DNA of 64,000 nt, taken from assembly GCA_024699855.1 (NCBI GenBank), contig JAMPIQ010000003.1, positions 5,332,001-5,396,000 of the forward strand, in the 5' to 3' direction. The notes beneath the pieces were generated by a model. It was not told the DNA's origin and made no database searches. It was given only the letters and a program-made list of their open reading frames with translations. The DNA comes from Aphelenchoides besseyi (taxonomy: Eukaryota > Nematoda > Chromadorea > Rhabditida > Aphelenchoididae). Made by a program: the position numbers and the translations under genes. Of this stretch, positions 34,201-46,480 are shown in pieces. Position 1 is the first letter of the stretch. Each line of letters opens with the position of its first letter.

Positions 34201-34900
34201 GTCCTAGAAAATTGCTTGTAGTGAAGCCGAATGTTTTATCGGGACAATCGTAGACCAAAAGTTGAGTTGAAACCAAACACTGGGATCGTAAAAGTTTGGA
34301 ATTGAAAATGGAGAACCAAATGGTTCGGAATGACGAACTTCTCGCCTTTTGCTCTCAAGACTCGTGGACTAAATCAAAGCAAAGATGAAAGAATAGTCAT
34401 GCATTTTGGACATTACGCTGTAACACTTCGTATTGTTGGTTTAAAAACGGATTGTGATGTCATCAATTCATGTTTCTGGTTTGAACTGTTTATGTTCTAT
34501 ATTTAGCTTCAATAACCACTAATGAACTTAACACATGGTTAATTTTACACGAAACTCTTTTGACAGTGGCCTACGCAGTTTGATTATTAATCAAATGTTG
34601 TTGAATGGAACTAACTGTCGCTTTTCAGTTGCAACCAAGTTATTTCCGCGAACCGTCCGCTATCGCACAACGATCTTTGTAATTAAAAAAAAACGGAAAA
34701 AACATTTTGGAGACTTGAAAGTTTGGCCATTGATGTCCGTTTTGCTCATTGAAGTTCAACGCCCGCCGGTCGACATCAGTGCGCGGGTGTTAAGTGAAAA
34801 CATTTCGATTCCCGAGTTGCCATCAGACATGTTAAATAGTTTGAGGTTCTTAAAGAACGAAAACACGTAAATTCGTTTATTTTTAGCTTGTCATTATTGA
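31261..34900. other. 3.6-kb gene-poor region with scattered fragments
   Basis: No complete gene is seen. Open pieces: minus strand 31887-32150 (KRRVVIRVPFAQNPDSIQLNRIYKLY; ERALRGWLQ), which reads like a genuine terminal exon of an unidentified protein; plus strand 33372-33590 (coiled-coil QLRLLHNKRRQLQSELSTIKTQLK); and plus strand 34535-34870 with frame switches. AT-rich sequence dominates the rest. Confidence 0.4.
31887..32150 (-). other. Candidate terminal exon, unknown protein
   Basis: An open frame on the minus strand continues upstream of its ATG (SLYNVDSQLQDATVMQNFQV). It contains the basic/hydrophobic VVIRVPFAQ and ends LRGWLQ. Amino-acid composition looks coding. No partner exon or family was identified. 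Confidence 0.35.
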
Positions 34901-35079
34901 CGGACAGAAACAAATTGTCTGCTAAACCATAAAATTAAATTGCAGTAACACGAAACGACCATTTGATTCTTACGGTAACACGAACTTAAACGCCCTTTCC
35001 GATTGTTCTGCAAGTGATGTTTGCTGTTCGCTACATGCTGAACGAGAACTGTGAAATTGTTCTGCATTTCTGCTCCTGA

Positions 35080-35421
35080 ACACACAAGATCGTAGACCCA
35101 CTATTCTGTTACCATAACCTTGAGAATGACGAAAAGCCCGCATGTTTACTCAACGAGACAAACAGTCACATTGTCCCGGAAGTTCAACGACGTTATTTCA
35201 GGCAGTTTGCGTGGAAAGCCTCCATTTCCTTTGATTCCACCCTCACTTGGAGTCTCGCCATCTACAATTTACTAGAGAGTTATCAGCCGAAACTCGAAGT
35301 TGCAGCGGATGTTCGGTTCACTAACCATACGAATAAACGAGTGTACGTTCCAAAATTGCTATTTTTGTATTTGACGAATGTCGTCAAATCTAAAATTGTT
35401 GGAATGCAAAAGTCCAATTAG
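35080..35421 (+). other. Candidate exon, unknown protein
   Basis: A 110-codon frame without ATG follows a possible acceptor (cacacaag). It includes NETNSHIVPEVQRRYFRQF, FDSTLTWSLAIYNLLESYQ and VRFTNHTNKRVYVPKLLFLY, which looks like beta-sheet protein sequence rather than a chance frame. It lies between frame-switching pieces at 34535-34870 and 35378-35650, so it may be part of a decayed gene. Confidence 0.35.
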
Positions 35422-35690
35422 CGAAGTTCAGCGAAATGTAAACACAAACGTTCCATCACGTAATGAACGAACGTTTTTCAAATCGACAGCCGCTCATCCG
35501 CTTGTACAACCAAAAAGCTCAGTTTTAGCGGATTTGGATCTCGCGAGAGAACCGGTTGTCGAGCCGATTAAGCACCTCAATTCCAATTTAATCTATGGGC
35601 TGTGGATTGTCGACGATTCTTGTGAAATTTCGAAAAAAACCACTAGTTAAATCGACAGATCGAAATTTTAGTCGAGAACATTTAATCGAA

Positions 35691-37501
35691 ATGAAAGGTG
35701 TTACCGTAATTTTTGGCCCTCTGCTTTTGTTTTGTGGTGCAATTGCGAGTGATGTTCGTTCGGTACCGTCCGTTCACTATGCGGCTGATCTTGAAGACGA
35801 GGACGTACTGATTCGCCAATTACCCGAAACCGGCGACCAAGTGGTTCCGAAAATGAATGCCGGTAGCGTGAGTTATTTTCCAAGCGTCTACTCCGATCGA
35901 GAACGTTCTCCGATACGTGTGCAGGTAGATGTGGGAGTTTGGGTTAATGTTGATATCAAGCTCTAGAGTCCAAGTTTGGATGCGAGACTGATTTCCAGCG
36001 AACGTGCTCACGCAAATGCCGGATTGGACGAAAACGGTTATCCAACGCCTCGACCACGCGTGGACCCGAATTCGAGATTTCTTGCATCGCGAACCAACCG
36101 TGCGTCAATTGAAGACGAGAAATTCCCGAGCGATTTGTCTGTTGAGAATCGGGCGGAAAGCGTTCTTAAGCCGTTAAATTCGAATTATGAAGTCAAATTG
36201 AATGATGATGCAGAATTCGTCAAGTCATTTGATCACGTTCGTTCAAACGAATCGAAACAAAATTCGATTGTTCCGGCAAATGGTCAGAAAGAGGTGGTTG
36301 TGGAATTCTCGTTAGACAGCGATATCACTGAAGAAGAAAGCGAATCAATGGAAGATGATGACGAAGGAGAAAAGGACGGCACAAAAAATGAGGCTAAAGA
36401 GGTGAAACCAACAGAGAACTTGAAAGCTTCGGACGACGAAATCAATCGGTAAGTTTGGACTTGAGAGTGCAAACTTTTAATTTTGTTTTAGTTACATCGA
36501 CGAAATTGATCGTGAGTACGCAAATCGTGCAAATCCGAACACACAAGTAAAAGACGAAGTGGTTGATCCAATTCTTGGCCTTCGAAAGTATGTTGTAGCA
36601 TCCGAAGTTCCACCACGTGTGCGCCGTGATGCTGTACCACAATCACCCGGTCGAGTGTCAAATCAGCATGAAGGAGCGGGTGGTATATCTTACAACATTG
36701 ATTTCGAACCCGCAAAAGCAGCTAAACCACAGCTAAGTCCACGACCAAAACGAGATGACTCAAAACGTGTTAGCGATCGTGAGAACGAAATGGTTGTTGA
36801 AGTTGCGGCGGCTGCTGCAATCATCTCTTCTGAATCCTCTGAAGATTCGTCAATTCGAGATTCAAACGAATTAGTCGAAACTCACGCGGACCACCAATTA
36901 CCCGGAACATTCAGTGAAACGCTTCATCGCACAGTAAAAGATCAATACGAAAAAGCAAACAAATTGAACAGCCCCGCAAGCACTGAGGTCAAAGGTATCG
37001 CACAACAAAATGTTGATCGTATACCACATCCGGCACTTCGTCCCAAAACGCCAAATGTTCTCGCAATTGATCCACCAGTATCGTCAAGGTAATTTCACTC
37101 TTTCATTCTCTTAATTGTTCTGTTTTAGCGTTGAGGACAGTGAGGAAAACTCGAATGAAACTGCCGGCGTGTTAATTTTGGAGAAGACACAAATTCTTAT
37201 TGGGGAAGAAGAAAAGAGTGGACATGTGATTATCACTGATTCTGATGTTAAAATCGAACAACAGTCCGATCATACAGCTGACACTTCGGAAAAACCTCTC
37301 AGTCACTTCTGGACCACTGGATTCGCGTTTACCGTCGAATTCAGTCCGTTGACTTTGCTTCTCTGCTCAGTTATGTTAATGCTTGTTCTACTCGTGCGCG
37401 CCGTGGTTAGCTGTAAAAAAAGTCAATATCAAAAAGAATTGGGCGGAAAGAGTCATTACGACGTTCAGTCTCTCGACTCCAAAATCACAAATTTACCTTA
37501 A
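35691..37501 (+). CDS. Novel type I membrane protein with two furin-like sites
   Basis: Four exons from ATG 35691. Signal peptide VTVIFGPLLLFCGAIAS is followed by a long, mostly disordered, acidic ectodomain with low-complexity EEESESMEDDDEGE. Two basic sites fit the furin pattern R-x-K/R-R: PPRVRRD (about 36620) and PRPKRDD (about 36745). One membrane segment near the C-terminus (PLTLLLCSVMLMLVLLVRAVV) is followed by a 33-residue cytosolic tail. About 540 residues. I recognise no family. Introns of about 40 nt and consistent codon use suggest a working gene. AATAAA at 37565. Confidence 0.75.
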
Positions 37502-37564
37502 ACACCATCAGATAAGATATTCTGCTTTTGATCAAATACGCTCAAATATTGTCCGCTGTTCATG

Positions 37565-37570
37565 AATAAA
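37565..37570 (+). terminator. Polyadenylation signal AATAAA of the type I membrane protein gene
   Basis: The hexamer lies 64 nt after the stop at 37501 and about 290 nt before the next gene's ATG. Confidence 0.5.
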
Positions 37571-37863
37571 TTTGCTTGAATTCGTCTGTTATTCTTTACT
37601 TTTTATCGCCGATTCCACTCCTCTAGAAAATCATATGTCGACAACAAATGAACGTCTTATGTAAGGTTGAAAGTTCGCGTTGCGTTCATTTACAATGAGC
37701 GTTGTAAAGCGATGACTGAAATGGTTGCATTCTTGATTATCAGTTTGTCTAGTACGCGTGTAGTATGTGCGAAAGCGGAGCGTCGTCCGATTTACTTTCT
37801 TAGTCAAAAACTTTTCGCTACTTAAACGGACTTATCACAAGCTGCAATTTCCGTTCAAAAGTC

Positions 37864-39900
37864 ATGGCTGAGTTTGTATTTCGTTCCGAATATCCAGATG
37901 TTGAGCTTGTTAACGAACCGCTAAACGAAACTCTCTACCGGGTAATCGATCGGAGTGCAAACCAAAAAAGAACAGCATTTGTAAGTAAAGCCTATGATTC
38001 TAATCGACTTTATTTACGAACAGGTGTTGGCGGAGACTCACGAGGTGATTAGCTACACAAAATTACGGCACGCAATATTGGTCATCTCCGAGTATCTTGA
38101 GAGTTGTAAATTTGGACATCAAGACATTGCATGTGCCGTTCTCAAAAACTGTTGGCAGTTTTCGGCGATTTTCGTTTCGATCGTCTCACGTGGTGGTGTT
38201 TTGTCGCCGGCAAGTCCACTGTTTACTCAAAATGAACTACAAAAACAATTCATTGACTCAAACTCAAAGATTGTTTTCTGTCAACAATATTCGTTGGAAT
38301 CAGTTCTGAAAGCCGCACCGAATTGCCCGAAACTAAAAACGATAATTCTTCTTGATGGTCCATCACATGGCTTACCTTTCGGTACAATTCATTTGAACGA
38401 CATTTTAAAAAAACAACCGAAATGTGGACAACCAAACTTCTGCTCTGAAATCAGAATCAAATCGGACATGTTGGCCTTACCATACAGTAGTGGCACAACG
38501 TAAATTCTTTTATAGACTTTCCTGTACAAATTGTTTCAGTGGCGTGCCAAAAGGCACCATGTTATCTCATTTCGGCCTTGGAAATCTGTTGAAAATCGCT
38601 TCGGAGTAAGAATCAACTACGCGAAGTTGTTATACTTATTTTCGTAGGCACTTTAATACTCGAGTACTGGAGAAAATTGATTCGAATTGGCGGTTTGATC
38701 AAGAATATTTCATTCATCTTTTGCCGTTTTATCACATCTACGGTAAGAAGCTGTTCGTTTATTTTCACTTTTTCTTAGGATTCGGAATGATGTTGTATGG
38801 AATTCTAAACGGTGCACAAGCAGTTATCCTCGAAAAATTTGTTCCCGAGCTTTTTCTTCAAATGGTTGAGAGATACAAGGTATGCTCTTGGTAAGAAACT
38901 GATTATCAACTTTATTTAGATTAAAATAGTTCCACTAGTTCCGCCAATTGTAATCTTTCTCTCACGATCGCCATTGGTCGACAAGTACGATTTATCATCG
39001 TTGCAATTTCTGTTCAGGTGAGATTGGTAGCAGAAAATTAGGCTGTCGGTTAACATGTTAATCTCGAAAGCGTAATTTAGTGGAGCTGCACCACTTGGCA
39101 AAGAAATAATTGAGGCTGTGTGCAAGCGATTGAAGAGCATCAAGCAGATTTCTCAGGCCTATGGAATGACCGAAGAGTCGATGTGCTCTCATTTGCCGGT
39201 TTTTGGGATGGAAAATCACGCTGCTGCTGGTCGCTTAATGGCAAATTACGAAATGAAAATTATTGATCTCGAGACATCCAAGTCTTTGGGCTACAACAAA
39301 ATTGGCGAGATACTGATCCGTTCACCGACGCTAATGCTCGGATACTTCAATAATCCCAAGGCAACCCGCGAGTGTTTGGATTCTGATGGATATTTACATA
39401 CGGGTGACATTGGTTTTCAGGTGCGTGCTTTGCACCTAAATTTGATTAAACAGTACTATTCCAGGACGAAAATGGTTGGACATATGTCGTGGACAGGAAA
39501 AAAGAACTTATCAAAGTGAAGGGAATGCAGGTAGAAATGCTCACGCAAAAACTCGAGTTACTTGATCGTTCAGGTCGCACCAGCTGAATTGGAAGATTTA
39601 CTGCTAGCTCATCCAAAAGTTGCGGATTGTGCAGTAATTGGTATCGCTGATTCAAAAACCGGCGAAAAACCAAAGGCTTACGTGGTTGTCACCGCCGGTT
39701 CTGATTTGACTGCAAGTGAACTTATGAAATTTGTTGCAGGTTTGTTTCTCGGATTGTTCATTCAAAACCAATTTGACTGCTCTTTAGATCGCGTTGCTTC
39801 GTACAAACAATTGGCAGAAGTCGAATTCGTCAGCGAAATTGAGAAGTCTCCATCAGGAAAAATACTTAGACGATTACTGAGAGATCGAGCCAAATTGTAG
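37864..39900 (+). CDS. 4-coumarate-CoA ligase/luciferase-like acyl-CoA synthetase
   Basis: ANL-superfamily enzyme that activates a carboxylate with ATP and then joins it to CoA. The P-loop LPYSSGTTGVPKG spans an intron, then come LPFYHIYGFG, LFSGAAPLG, QAYGMTEES, the core hinge GYLHTGDIGF, YVVDRKKELIKVKG, APAELEDLLLAHP and the catalytic lysine SPSGKILRR. The last three residues are AKL, a PTS1-like peroxisomal signal, consistent with peroxisomal members in animals. About 540 residues, ten or so short introns, no frame break. The substrate cannot be told from sequence; a medium- or long-chain fatty acid is the likeliest guess. Confidence 0.92.
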
Positions 39901-42344
39901 AGTTTTTTAAATAGTTGATGGTTGTGTTTGCTTTCAAGTAAAATCATGAAATTATCGAGTCATGTAAAGATCTGACAACAGTCAAAGAACCGGTGGAATA
40001 CAAGAAACACTTGTGTACTTTGTTTGAATCTTTCAATTGAGATCTCTGCATTCAAACAAGAAGTTTCATTGGAAAATCCAGTGTAAACGCATTCGATGAT
40101 AGAAATCAAGGCTTACCATTGAGCTACTTTTCGATCATCCAAAAGCCAAGATTATTTGTAGACGAAACAGCAAAATAAAGCAGGCGTGAAGTTCTACAAG
40201 TAAAGTTGATCAATATTAATATTGCACATTTACAAATGAAGATTTCGCTCTCGTACAATGTAGAATCGATTGCACGACTTGAATTGGCGCATTGAGCAGA
40301 GAACAATAGAAGGATAAGGAATTGAAGAGAGGATGGAAAAAAGCAAAAGATACAACTAACAATAAAAAGCTTACAATAAACAAAACAGATTACAAAAATA
40401 AGTTTAAAAGTTGACGAAAATATGACGAAGAAGAATACGATAATTGAAGCACGACGATTTGACGAAGACGACCATGAGAGTTGATTGATTGAAGTGGAGT
40501 TGAGAGTTTGAGTGGATCATGAGACGAAGAGCAGAATAAATGGTTGAAGATATTGATGCGAAGAAATTCTAAAAATAAAATGAATTTCACTCCAAAAAAC
40601 AGAAACTTACGTAATGATGGAATTGCTCGTTGATTTGAATTCGGCAATTTGACGACGAATGAAGCAGGCACGTTGAATTGGAGGTTCGACTGAACTAAAG
40701 AACTAAAAAATTAAGTCTACATGAATAAACCACTTACCAATGGATAACTTCAAAAGTGAATTTAAAGCAGAGCACTCGGCATTGAAGAGTGTGAAGAAGA
40801 CGATGATGGAACTCGCGAAGCCTGAAATTGGGAATGAAATAAGACACACGAATCAAATGTTACCAAATCCAATTGAATGTGAACGAAAACAGCAAAGATT
40901 ACCGAATTCGTCGATCAAATTGGAATTAACGATTCATCAATCGTTTGATTCATGGCTCTTTATCTCGAATCTTATTTCTATGTGCTATTGGCTCTGATTC
41001 TCTGGCTTTGTCTATTTACGTTTGCTGTTCTCGGGCTATTGTTCGTTCACTTCAAATTCTAATTCTTTTGCTCATTCAATCGTCTTCATCTTTTTTCAAT
41101 AAAACTTTTTTCCAAACAATATTATTGATTCGATTTCCCCGTTCTGGTTCGGTTGCTATTCTGATGCTGTCCTAACTTCTTACTCTCGATAACACAACGT
41201 AAGTCATTCCCTGGGCAAAAACTGGATGCTCGAAATCTATTCCAACAAAATCGATCGTTTGGCCTTGACTCTTATTGATAGTAATGCCAATACACAATTG
41301 TACCGGAAATTGCTCCTCTTAATTTCGATCATTTCAGGAGTTATGACGAATAGCGATTTGGACGCCACCGATCGAGACATGTTGAATGCGGCGAAATTTT
41401 ATCCATCTGCAGTTTATGTGAGTTCCTTTTCTTTAGTTTATTTTGCTTTTAGGATTACTCGCATAAATGTTGGCGACAGCTGGCACCCGGCGAGCGTCGA
41501 TGTTCAACTACTCCACGCATTCAAGTTACTTGACCGATACTCAGTTTGTTCGATTTTTTCACTCGTAGAGTTTTTGTTCGGCTGCAAAACACAAATCGTT
41601 TGTTGAGCTCATTTTTTAGAATCATTGAACGCGAGATTCAATTCATAGCCGTTGTTTGTGAGCCAAAATGCAACTCATGTTACAGAAATCGAATTTTTTG
41701 TGCACAAGCTTTTCATTTTTTGGGTTTTAGATGATTCAAAACCAACCACCGACATACAAGCTTCGTAGCACGTTTCATTCATTCAGCAGCAAAAACAAAA
41801 GATGTACGACTGTCCTAAAATGTTGTCGTACGGGATGCCCTCTCGCTTTCGATGTTTTTTGACGTAAGTGAATTGTTTGCAAACTTGAGTGGCCAGTACG
41901 GGCAAATTGGACAACAACCACAGGTTCAAACGTGTGCTGTCGCAGCTTCGATGCACCAATCGAAATTGTCAGCTACAAACGCAAAGCAAAGAACATCGAA
42001 GCGAGCGAAGATGAAATCAACAATCACAAGAAACCGTAATTGGATTCGGAGGAACAAGCAACTGCCTAAATTATTCTACTTACTGTATCTTTGTAAAATC
42101 TCCTAATTGTTGAATCTCACTGTTTTCCGACAATAAAATGCATCTCAGACATCGGCAATAGAAATCAATTCGAACAACCATCAGACTTGAAACGTGTCAG
42201 TGAAGAGCTCAAGCAACGGTTACGTAGGGATTCAAATTTCTGCATCATTCACTTTCGTTTTTGACTTTTCGATAGTCGGTGGTGCTGATTCCGCAAAAGT
42301 AGGTTCCACACGATTTGTATATCCGAAATCGGGGTTTAGATACA
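39901..42344. other. 2.4-kb region with small unassigned frames
   Basis: Plus-strand pieces at 41342-41420 (MTNSDLDATDRDMLNAAKFYPSA, then a gtgagt donor and a ttttag acceptor) and 41800-42110 could be exons of a small gene but give no recognisable protein. The minus strand at 40390-40671 is serine/leucine-rich and unsupported. The sequence is otherwise AT-rich. Confidence 0.4.
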
Positions 42345-43168
42345 ATGTTAAGGAAGGCATGTGTCTATTTAACTGTTATCAAGGTAGTGACGTTAATCGT
42401 TGTTGTATGGGTCTTCGGTTTGATTTCAAGTCCGATTCCTGTTTGTTGGAACGCGACTGATTGGTATGAAGATAACAATCCGCTCTTCGCGAACATATCG
42501 CATTTGTTGTAAGTTGATTGTTCAGATTCGCTGTTAATCGATTGGTTTAGACCTGAGGCCGAAAAGGACCAAATTTGTGTTAAGACTGAGCTCTTCAAGA
42601 ACATCATGTGTGCTGGCGATCCGTGGGATGAACCGTGGTGGCGTACGAGAATTACGAATCCCGCCAAAGTTAGTTGAACTGTGAAAACAGTAAATGACTA
42701 GATTTCAGTTTTGTATGGCTCGCACGTCGACCTACACCTCCATGCTCATTCAGTTGTCTTTGATTGGTGTTGTTCTCGTGGGCCATCTGATCATGTTGAT
42801 CAAACGTTCGTTCATCAACTACGACCCCCTGGATATGGTGCCCGCCTTTTTTACAATCAGCGGTGAGAAGCATAATGTCCCGTTCAAGCTCTGTGTTCAT
42901 TTAAGCGTTCAGTTCGGTCCTCATCGTCCAGTTAATGTTATCGAATGGATGGGATGAAATCTGGAACGCCAACAATTTGCCCGTTCCGTCGGCTCCTTTA
43001 CGTCACAAAGCATTGACGGTCATTTTGTCCGTTGGATTGTCGATTTCGGCTCTCGAATGGTTGACCTATTACATTCTTTACAACCGAGAACAAGATCTTA
43101 TTGAGCAGTGTGCCGCATCAGCCAAGGTGACTAAAGGGACGAGCAGTGACAAAGAGCATGACGAATAG
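42345..43168 (+). CDS. Small multi-pass membrane protein, unknown family
   Basis: From ATG 42345: a membrane segment (KVVTLIVVVWVFGLI), an extracellular-looking loop with NATDW and NIS glycosylation sites and three cysteines, then two more segments (MLIQLSLIGVVLVGHLIMLI; FSSVLIVQLML) and a fourth (ALTVILSVGLSISALEWLTYYIL). The tail is charged. Three introns of about 40 nt. This four-helix layout with a large first loop recalls claudin- or clarin-like proteins, but I do not see their signature. The stop at 43168 is 42 nt from the 3' end of the convergent minus gene. Confidence 0.6.
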
Positions 43169-43209
43169 TTTATTGTGTTGTTTTGTTCGTTGAGTAAATT
43201 AGTGGTCAA

Positions 43210-43732
43210 TTAAAACGCCTCACTCATCAACTTGAAACATAAACGTTCGTAGTGAAGGGAGAAGCCGAGAACAAGAACGGTGACAAGTGAGAGCGAAATC
43301 GAGACAAAAGAACGGGAGTTGCAAATCAAAATAATCAAAACAAATGATTGAAAGATGAAAAAGAACAACTGAAATCGGAAACACGTTTATTGTTAATAGT
43401 TGGGAACTTACACAAAAGATGCAGTGAATGAAAATTGGAGTCGGACGATCGCTAATTAGACCGCTTAAGCCGATGGCCGTAAACACAAGCCACACGATCG
43501 TTAATGCGCAATAAAACTGTAGCGTTGCTCTACAAACAAGGATCAAAGACAGTAGCTAGCAAACAGTCAACCTCACTTCACCATAACGGAACGCACTTTC
43601 ATCGATGAGTAGAACTAGAAAGTTGTATGCGAGTTGGACGACGGCAAGCATCAGTTGAACAAAAGCGAAAATTGTACACGGACCTTTGAGTGGAATTGTT
43701 TTGACTTTGGTTGAAGGACTCTCATTCAACAT
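43210..43732 (-). CDS. Small four-helix membrane protein (second of a tight pair)
   Basis: ATG 43732 lies only 9 nt after the stop codon of the upstream minus-strand gene. Segments: FAFVQLMLAVVQLAYNFLVLL, then LQFYCALTIVWLVFTAIGLSGLI, then FFIFQSFVLIILIC and SISLSLVTVLVLGFSL, ending MSEAF at 43210. Two introns. No family recognised. The tight spacing suggests a shared transcript with the gene upstream or a duplicated small family. Confidence 0.55.
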
Positions 43733-43741
43733 GACGAGCTC

Positions 43742-44450
43742 TCAGGCTTTGGGCGACGATTCGGAGTCGAGATCGGAAAGTGCCGTAGTTGTCCACTGAG
43801 CCGACGAATAAAGATACGCAAATGGCAGCAGAGTGGCAAAATAAAGAACGATAAGGAATCCAACTAAAAAGGGACCACCGGTCGCAATTCCTAAAAGACG
43901 AGTTGTGTCAAGCAATCGCGTATTTTCGCTTTATTCACCTCCAACCACAGTGCACAATGCTAATGGAAAGCTGATTGCCTAAAAATAAACAAATGCCTCA
44001 AATAAAATGGAGAGAACGCTCACAAGAGCAAAAACGTGATGATGAATGATACCCGGATAGTTGAAATGGAGACCAATGAAAACGAAAAATAACGATATGA
44101 TCAGCAAAAATAGCAAGACCATCAGAACTGCACACGCCCACAATGGCATGTAATAGCCGCGCATTGACCATCTAAACATCAAGATATCTCTTCTTAGGAA
44201 TGCATTGATTACCCTATTCCTTCAGTCCAGCCATGAATCATCGATATCCCGGTCTCTCCAACTATCAAGACGACCATTTCCATCACCAAAACAACCTGGA
44301 AATCACTTCAGCACGATAAATTTTCTGGACAAACCTGATAGTCCGTAGCCATTGCTTTCGGAAGTTGGTTCCAACGAATGAAGTGAATGAGAATCGAACA
44401 AATAGTCAAAGACTGCGCGAAATCGTCATGGTAACAACGTAAATGTGCCA
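43742..44450 (-). CDS. Multi-pass membrane protein, unknown family (first of a tight pair)
   Basis: Exons read MEMVVLIVGETGISMIHGW, GYYMPLWACAVLMVLLFLLII, GIIHHHVFALVSVLSILFEAF and GGPFLVGFLIVLYFATLLPFAYLY, ending DSESSPKA at 43742. At least four membrane segments with short loops and a serine-rich tail. The 5' exon includes LTICSILIHFIRWNQLPK, but the start codon is not certain. Stop to next ATG is 9 nt. The protein resembles its downstream neighbour only in layout. Confidence 0.5.
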
Positions 44451-44849
44451 AAGTTCTACGTGAATAAACAGTATGGCTTTCTAACGAAAGCTCTTCACAA
44501 TTACATTCTTTAGTATTTTCATGGGATATACAGTAATGTTTGTTGATTGTACATTCTGACAAGTCTAATTGGAACTTTGCTTATTTGCAGACTTTTATGA
44601 GTAACAAAATGGTGAAAAATTTAAAGGATATTAGGACATTACAACAGATATAATCGACAAAATAGACTAAACTTTTAACAAAAGAAACTGAGCTATAAAT
44701 AACAAAGTTTTCATTGAATTCACAGTTAGCACAATGAATGAAACTTGGAACTGATTGAGAGTTTGCTCATGAACCAAGAGTAGAACTTGGGATTTTATCG
44801 CAAGTATCGTCGCATTGCTTCCCAAGTTAAACTAGCTAGTTTTCTGACT
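44451..44849. other. Intergenic, nothing recognised
   Basis: AT-rich, with no frame longer than about 60 codons that looks coding. Confidence 0.4.
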
Positions 44850-45179
44850 TTTCTAAAATACAAGCTTTAAATTGCTATTGAAGACGAAAACAAATCTAAA
44901 TTGACACCGGAGAAGAGTAAAATTGTTGGGATCATCACTAAGATGGTTGCAAACACAAAGCACAAGTTGATTGTTAACCATATGCAGTGAACAGTCTCCG
45001 GCAACTTGTATACCGGTTTTTGACCACTTCAATGTCGGAAAATCGAATTCCAAAACGGTATGTGTATGATTAGATCTATCGTATTGGTCAAATAAGAGCT
45101 TATTGCCCATTAAGATACCTTCGACTTCATAGAAGTAAAAATGAACGATATGAATGAAACATAACTTACCATCAAACCC
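44850..45179 (-). CDS. Kelch-like exon joined to the duplicated helicase fragment
   Basis: On the minus strand the helicase frame leaves the repeat arm at 45180 and reads a few residues to a gtaagt donor. After an acceptor near 45125, an exon encodes GILMGNKLLFDQYD, TVLEFDFPTLKWSKTGIQV and HMVNNQLVLCVCNH, which has the hydrophobic-aromatic rhythm of a kelch or galactose-oxidase blade. It is unrelated to the sequence flanking the left arm. Whether the two parts form one transcript is unknown. Confidence 0.45.
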
Positions 45180-46020
45180 GAGTCATTGGTTGGTCGGACA
45201 TCTTTCTTATTGTCAATTTCTATTCTATCTTCGTCTTCCATCGTGCTTCGCTTTCCAATCACCGAACTAACATTTGCACGAAACAGTTGAGAGCATCTCA
45301 GCGACCAAATGTGGAGTTTGTCCGCTTCCAGCGACAAAGTTGCCGAGACAAGAATTTTCTGAGGACGAGTGTTTTTGTCGTGGGCAACCAAACTGCCATA
45401 ACTGATCGTATGTAAACACTAGTCTGCAAAATGATCGTTAGAAGTTATTTCAACTTTTCAACTTACAATTCGCTAATCGTTCAACCAACTCCAACCATTC
45501 TTCTCGTACAAACTTTAGCGAGTCCGCTTCGTCGACGACTAAATATCGTAGTTTGGTCAAATCGATTTGTTTCGTTCCATCGATCAAATGTTCGACTAAA
45601 CGTTGTGGTGTTGAAATGATCACGTTGACGTTTGATTTCTTTGATCCATCAGAAAAAAGCACTCGTCTCTCTTGTTCGTACGACAGAAACTCGCTCAGAA
45701 CAACGATTTGTGCTTTCGAAACGTCGTACTTGGCAAACTCCTGAATTCACGCACGCAACTTGAAAATGAAACGCCAACTTACAGCAACAATTTGTTGAAC
45801 TAGTGATCTTGTTGGAGCAACAATCGAATCAGACAAATGATTAACTGGTTGCACGCAAAGATGATTGGGAATTGGTATCAAGTAGCAGAGAGTCTTTCCA
45901 CTTTCCGTTGGTGCACTAATTGCAACATCTCGTGGAGGAAGAGTGTCGGCGGATTAAGTAGCATCAGAAGAACGGCAAGTTGTACCGGAAACCAAACACT
46001 CAGCTCTTTACAGTGCTATT
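45180..46020 (-). pseudogene. DDX51: DDX51-like helicase fragment (right copy)
   Basis: Reverse-complement counterpart of the left fragment, with motif I (APTGSGKT), DEAD (VVDEADSL) and SAT (VSATLS). It shares the frame change between Q motif and motif I. Differences include CSQLF in place of CPRLF. Unlike the left copy it lacks any motif-IV-like exon, because the arm ends and kelch-like sequence follows. That marks it as the derived copy at this edge. Confidence 0.8.
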
Positions 46021-46037
46021 AAAGCTCAAATCATAAC

Positions 46038-46480
46038 TCAAATAAGTTTATTCAAAAATTCACGAACATAAAGATCGGGATTATACGATTCTTTTAAAAA
46101 TCGAGCAATTTTGGTCATTGGAAATTTAAACGCTTTTGGTATACAAAAGTAAATGCAAAAGTTTGCACAGGTTGTTTCTAACAAAGACTGTAAGGGAATC
46201 TTATTTAACTCAACTTCCATGAATGAGCTTAAATAATCGGCAATTAAAGGAGGAGGGGTTCGGCAAACGAATCAAAATATTCGACTCGATTTGGAGAGTG
46301 AACGTAAATGGCAGTCCAATGACTACCGGGCATATTTGACGGGTCGTGATTAGCAATAAACATATATGGGTATTTATTGTTGTTGTTCGTGGGTATTCGA
46401 TCTATCGGAAAGCAGCCAAGGAATATCTGCTTTGTAAAAGGGATTTTGAACAAGAGGTTTTCTATCGTTTTTTCGTCCAT
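46038..46480 (-). pseudogene. Adenain-like protease (right copy, frameshifted)
   Basis: The catalytic GSHWTAIYV and EYFDSF are present, but a one-base loss in the cct run near 46253 ends the frame at AEPLLL. The Cys-bearing half (TTCANFC) resumes in another frame, so no complete protease can be made. The left copy is intact. Confidence 0.85.

Noticed and set aside
31261..34900. CRISPR-like or tandem repeat arrays in the gene-poor region
   Set aside because: No regularly spaced repeats were seen; this is also a eukaryotic sequence.
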